In this document: positions 61,181 through 64,000 of the stretch, piece by piece
How the letters are laid out: each line of letters opens with the position of its first letter
Numbering within the stretch: the first letter of the stretch is position 1
Source of the DNA: Intestinimonas sp.
GTDB taxonomy: Bacteria > Bacillota > Clostridia > Oscillospirales > Oscillospiraceae
Direction of reading: 5' to 3'
Assembly: GCA_022653075.1 (NCBI GenBank)
Contig: JALCSB010000001.1
Location: forward strand, 1 to 64,000
DNA length: 64,000 nt
The notes under the pieces: model-generated
Database searches by the model: none
What the model was told of the DNA's origin: nothing
What the model saw: only the letters and a program-made list of their open reading frames with translations
Program-made: the position numbers and the translations under genes

Positions 61181-61966
61181 ATGGCAGCAAAGCGCAATTC
61201 AAAACGCGGACGCCGGAACCGGGGCCGCTTCGGCGGCCTCTATAAGATTATGTCCGTGATTCTCATACTGGCCGCCCTGGTGGCAGGCTCCGCCGTGTTT
61301 TTTCGAGTGGACGACGTGGAGGTTACCGGCCAGAATCGTTATACGGCGGATCAGATTATTCAGGCGGCCGGCGTAAAGCAGGGCGATAACCTGTTTCTTA
61401 TGAATAAATTCAATGTGGCCAAGCATTTGCTGTCCGCCCTGCCCTATATCGATGAAGTAAATATCCGGCGTGCGCTTCCCGATACGCTGCGGATTACCGT
61501 AACCGAATGCGTTCCGGCGGCCGTGGTGCCGGGTGAACAGAATACCTGGTGGATCATCGATACCAAAGGGAAGGTACTGGAGCAGACGGACACAGACACT
61601 GCCGACGGTACGGCGAAAGTAAACGGCCTGACCGCTATCCTGCCCGCGCCGGGTACCAAACTGGCGGTAGGCGATGAAAACAGCGGCAAGCTGCAGAGCC
61701 TGTTGGATCTGATGTCGGCATTCGCACAATACAATATGATCGGACAAGTTTCCGCCATCGATATGACGGGAGACGCAAATATTGTCTTCGGTTATCAGGG
61801 AAGATTTGAGGTCAAAATTCCCATGACCTGTGATTTTTCTCAGAAGGTATGGGCGCTGGATGCCATGGTGGCGCAGCTTCAGGAAAATGAGAGTGGCGGT
61901 ATTGATCTAACCGGGGACGAAAAACTCTATTTTAATCCAAATCAGACGATGGAAATATTCAGCTGA
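61181..61966 (+). CDS. Cell-division protein DivIB/FtsQ
   Basis: The product has 261 residues: a very basic N-terminus (KRNSKRGRRNRGRFGG), one membrane helix (about residues 24-44), a POTRA domain (FRVDDVEVTGQNRYTADQIIQAAGVKQGDNLFLMN) and a beta domain (RRALPDTLRITVTECVPAAVV). It scaffolds the division complex with the FtsL-like protein. Confidence 0.92.
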   Translation: MAAKRNSKRGRRNRGRFGGLYKIMSVILILAALVAGSAVFFRVDDVEVTGQNRYTADQIIQAAGVKQGDNLFLMNKFNVAKHLLSALPYIDEVNIRRALPDTLRITVTECVPAAVVPGEQNTWWIIDTKGKVLEQTDTDTADGTAKVNGLTAILPAPGTKLAVGDENSGKLQSLLDLMSAFAQYNMIGQVSAIDMTGDANIVFGYQGRFEVKIPMTCDFSQKVWALDAMVAQLQENESGGIDLTGDEKLYFNPNQTMEIFS

Positions 61967-62094
61967 CTCTTGACCACGCAGATATTTCAGGATACAATAA
62001 TAACAAAATATAGGAATTGAAATGGTACATTCGACATAATTCTCACTTTTTTGAATTTTACCTTTAACAAGTGAGGTACATAGGAGGAGCGGGC

Positions 62095-63225
62095 ATGGCG
62101 TTTGGATTAGATACAGGACCGGATAATGTGGTTAACATTAAGGTAATCGGAGTTGGCGGTGGCGGAAGTAACGTAGTTAACCGCATGGTCCGCTCTGGAA
62201 CCAAAGGGGTGGATTTTATCGCGGTCAACACGGACAAGCAGGCGCTGTCCACCTCCAGCGCCACATTTAAAATTCAGATCGGAGAAAAGCTGACCGGCGG
62301 GCAGGGCGCCGGTTCCAACCCCGAGGTAGGCCGTAAGTCCGCCGAGGAAAGCCGAAATCAAATTTCCAAAGTGCTGGAAGACGCCGATATGGTATTTATT
62401 ACCGCCGGTATGGGCGGCGGCACTGGGACCGGTGCCGCCCCCATTGTGGCCGATATTGCCAAGGAGATAGGTGTGCTGACCGTCGGCGTTGTGACGAAGC
62501 CGTTCCACTTTGAAGGGCGCCGCCGCATGGATCAGGCGGAAAAGGGAATCGAAGAACTGCGGTCCAAGGTGGACTCCCTGGTCATCATCCCGAACGAGCG
62601 CCTGAAATTTGCCACCGATCAGAAAATTACTTTTGCCAATGCTTTTGAAATCGCCGACGACGTGTTGCGTCAGGCGGTGCAGTCCATCTCAGACCTGATT
62701 AAAAATACGGGCTTTATCAATCTGGACTTTGCCGATGTGACCGCCGTGATGAAGGATGCAGGCATGGCACACATGGGCGTGGGCCACGCGGCCGGTAAGA
62801 ATAAGGCCGAGGAGGCTGCCAAGATGGCCATTTCCAGCCCGCTGCTGGAGACCTCCATTAACGGGGCCCATGGCGTTTTGGTCAATGTGACCGGCTCCAT
62901 GGATATCGGCCTGGAGGAAGTGGAGACGGCTGCCAATCTGGTGCAGCAGGCGGCTCACCCCGAAGCGCTTATTATCTTCGGTGCCGCGTTCGACGATACG
63001 CTGGAGGACGAGATCCGGGTAACCGTAATCGCCACAGGTTTTGCCGATGCCACTCCGTCCATGCCTACCGCACCCTTTACCAAGGCGGGAGAAAAAGCGG
63101 CCGCCGCCTCTGCTTCCGGTACGCCTGTTGCGCCGCCGGAGCCTCTGCCCGAGAAAGAGGAAGACGACCCCTTTGCGGACATCTTTAAGATATTTAACCG
63201 GAACAAGGATAATTTCCGGCCCTAA
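62095..63225 (+). CDS. ftsZ: Cell-division GTPase FtsZ
   Basis: The product has 376 residues from the ATG at 62095 (TAGGAGGAG ribosome site). [15 protein letters not shown], the tubulin signature [20 protein letters not shown] and T7 loop [15 protein letters not shown] are seen. A Pro/Glu-rich linker leads to a C-terminal conserved peptide ([13 protein letters not shown]). It polymerises into the Z ring. Confidence 0.97.
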   Translation: MAFGLDTGPDNVVNIKVIGVGGGGSNVVNRMVRSGTKGVDFIAVNTDKQALSTSSATFKIQIGEKLTGGQGAGSNPEVGRKSAEESRNQISKVLEDADMVFITAGMGGGTGTGAAPIVADIAKEIGVLTVGVVTKPFHFEGRRRMDQAEKGIEELRSKVDSLVIIPNERLKFATDQKITFANAFEIADDVLRQAVQSISDLIKNTGFINLDFADVTAVMKDAGMAHMGVGHAAGKNKAEEAAKMAISSPLLETSINGAHGVLVNVTGSMDIGLEEVETAANLVQQAAHPEALIIFGAAFDDTLEDEIRVTVIATGFADATPSMPTAPFTKAGEKAAAASASGTPVAPPEPLPEKEEDDPFADIFKIFNRNKDNFRP

Positions 63226-63233
63226 GTTCTGAA

Positions 63234-63265
63234 AACTGCCGGCGGAACGTGTTCCGCCGGCAGTT
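63234..63265 (+). terminator. Terminator of the dcw cluster
   Basis: A 13-bp stem (ACTGCCGGCGGAAC / GTTCCGCCGGCAGT, minimal loop) followed by TTCTGCTT. Confidence 0.8.
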
Positions 63266-63334
63266 TCTGCTTGCAATTATGGGCGCGGGCGCATATAATA
63301 ATTCTACGCTCTGAAATCAGGGCAATCTGACAAA

Positions 63335-63430
63335 AAAGGAGTGGGACCGTCGTGAGCAGCGACCCTGGAAGTCGAGAACCTATACATACTGACGGTGTGT
63401 CTCCTTTGGGCGCAGCATAGGCTGGGTCCC
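63335..63430 (+). promoter_or_regulatory. Structured leader of the corA-like gene
   Basis: Nested helices AAAGGAG/CTCCTTT (63335-63341, 63401-63407) and ACCGTC/GACGGT (63346-63351, 63391-63396) enclose a CGAC/GTCG hairpin. The segment GGGACC (63343-63348) can instead pair with GGTCCC (63425-63430), which would break the inner helix. Such mutually exclusive pairing is typical of a riboswitch or other cis-acting RNA. The class is not recognised; it does not fit the M-box or yybP-ykoY cores well. Confidence 0.5.
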
Positions 63431-63462
63431 GTCGGTGGCGCGCCGGGAAAGGCGTGATACCG

Positions 63463-64000
63463 ATGCTGACAATTCATAAGACTATTGACGGAAAAATGAC
63501 CAAATTGGACAAAGTGGAAAACGGTTGCTGGGTGAATCTCACCTATCCTACGGAGGATGAACTGACTACAGTGTCCAAGACATTGGGTGTGGACCTGGAT
63601 TTTCTCCGGGCTGCGCTGGATGAGGAAGAGACCTCCCGGATTGATACGGAGAATGGTCAGACCCTTATAATTATTGATGCTCCCTCCGTGGAGCAGGGGG
63701 AAGCGGTGGTCTATTCCACGATTCCTCTGGGAATTATTGTCTCGGAAAAACAGATTATCACGGTATGTCTGAAAGAAAATTCCGTTATTCGGGATTTTCA
63801 GGACGGACTGGTCCGTAATGCCGAAACCCAGAAAAAAACCAGCTTTATTCTTTACATGCTGCTGTGGGTGGCTAAGCGCTATCTGCAATATTTGAAGCAA
63901 ATCGACAAGATCTATAATTACATGGAGCGCCAGCTTTACAAGTCACAGCGGAATAAGGAACTGATTCAGCTGCTGGACTTGGAAAAATCCCTGGTCTATT
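63463..64000 (+). CDS. CorA-type magnesium/metal transporter (partial)
   Basis: Only the first 179 codons are in the window. The cytoplasmic N-terminal domain matches CorA (ENGCWVNLTYPTEDELTTVSKTLGVDLDFLRAALDEEETSRI, PLGIIVSEKQIITVC), with the long stalk helix beginning at about residue 140. The GMN-containing membrane helices lie beyond the edge. It is probably a Mg2+ uptake channel; the structured leader suggests metal-dependent control. Confidence 0.88.
   Translation, partial: MLTIHKTIDGKMTKLDKVENGCWVNLTYPTEDELTTVSKTLGVDLDFLRAALDEEETSRIDTENGQTLIIIDAPSVEQGEAVVYSTIPLGIIVSEKQIITVCLKENSVIRDFQDGLVRNAETQKKTSFILYMLLWVAKRYLQYLKQIDKIYNYMERQLYKSQRNKELIQLLDLEKSLVY

Noticed and set aside
63300-63462. 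yybP-ykoY or M-box riboswitch before corA
   Set aside because: The AAAGGAG/CTCCTTT closing helix is reminiscent, but the conserved internal segments could not be matched by eye; reported as an unclassified leader instead.
1-64000. CRISPR arrays, tRNA and rRNA genes
   Set aside because: No regularly spaced direct repeats and no cloverleaf or rRNA sequences were seen; the only RNA gene found is ssrA.

Overview
The window comes from the chromosome of a GC-rich, spore-forming, Gram-positive anaerobe of the class Clostridia. The gene content resembles the Oscillospiraceae (Oscillibacter, Flavonifractor, Intestinimonas and relatives), inferred from gene families and protein style rather than a search. 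Supporting markers are sporulation genes (dpaA/dpaB, ylbJ, yqfC, yqfD), an [FeFe]-hydrogenase-like protein, a murE with the meso-diaminopimelate signature, and a Firmicutes-type division cluster.

Layout. 1-575: edge of a probable IS transposase and two tiny minus-strand genes. 575-12852: a contractile (PBSX/Myo-type) tail locus running from tail terminator and sheath to baseplate, fibre, holins and endolysin. Its head genes survive only as broken remnants, so it looks like a defective prophage or a tailocin. It abuts the 3' end of ssrA (tmRNA, minus strand). 13486-16255 (minus): cyclophilin, smpB, a D-2-hydroxyacid dehydrogenase and dpaB. 16259-36681: the most unusual region, described below. 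36859-41887: malic enzyme, hydrogenase-like protein, ylbJ and a YgjP-type peptidase. 41957-46990: the conserved yqfC-yqfD-phoH-ybeY-era-yqzL-recO run. 47112-49984: a hypothetical gene, a structured leader with a 27-codon ORF, an HD-GYP protein and a DUF5317 protein. 50244-63225: the dcw cluster (mraZ, rsmH, ftsL-like, PBP2, murE, mraY, ftsW, murG, murA, divIB, ftsZ) without murF or murD. 63226-64000: a structured leader and the start of a CorA-type transporter.

Main discovery. dpaA (spoVFA), the gene for dipicolinate synthase subunit A, is present as three separate, collinear, in-frame pieces on the minus strand. The N-terminal piece lies at 36681-36284, the middle at 20850-20505 and the C-terminal piece at 16400-16259, directly before dpaB. 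The gaps are 15.4 kb and 4.1 kb. Each gap has a large serine recombinase gene just inside one border, and each pair of borders shares a short core (GGTAC and CCCCG). Joining the pieces at these cores gives an uninterrupted reading frame of 291 codons, very close to the roughly 297 residues of B. subtilis SpoVFA, and restores the conserved motifs at both joints. This is the layout of a skin-type developmental excision system, but doubled within one gene. The intervening DNA is not phage-like cargo. It contains normal chromosomal genes: lysA and dapF in the small element; mutS2, ptsH, uvrC, rsmD, coaD, mtaB and others in the large one. Excision would therefore be tolerable only in a terminally differentiated mother cell. 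The small element carries two enzymes of the DAP/lysine branch that competes with dipicolinate for the same precursor, so its excision would build DPA synthase while deleting that branch.
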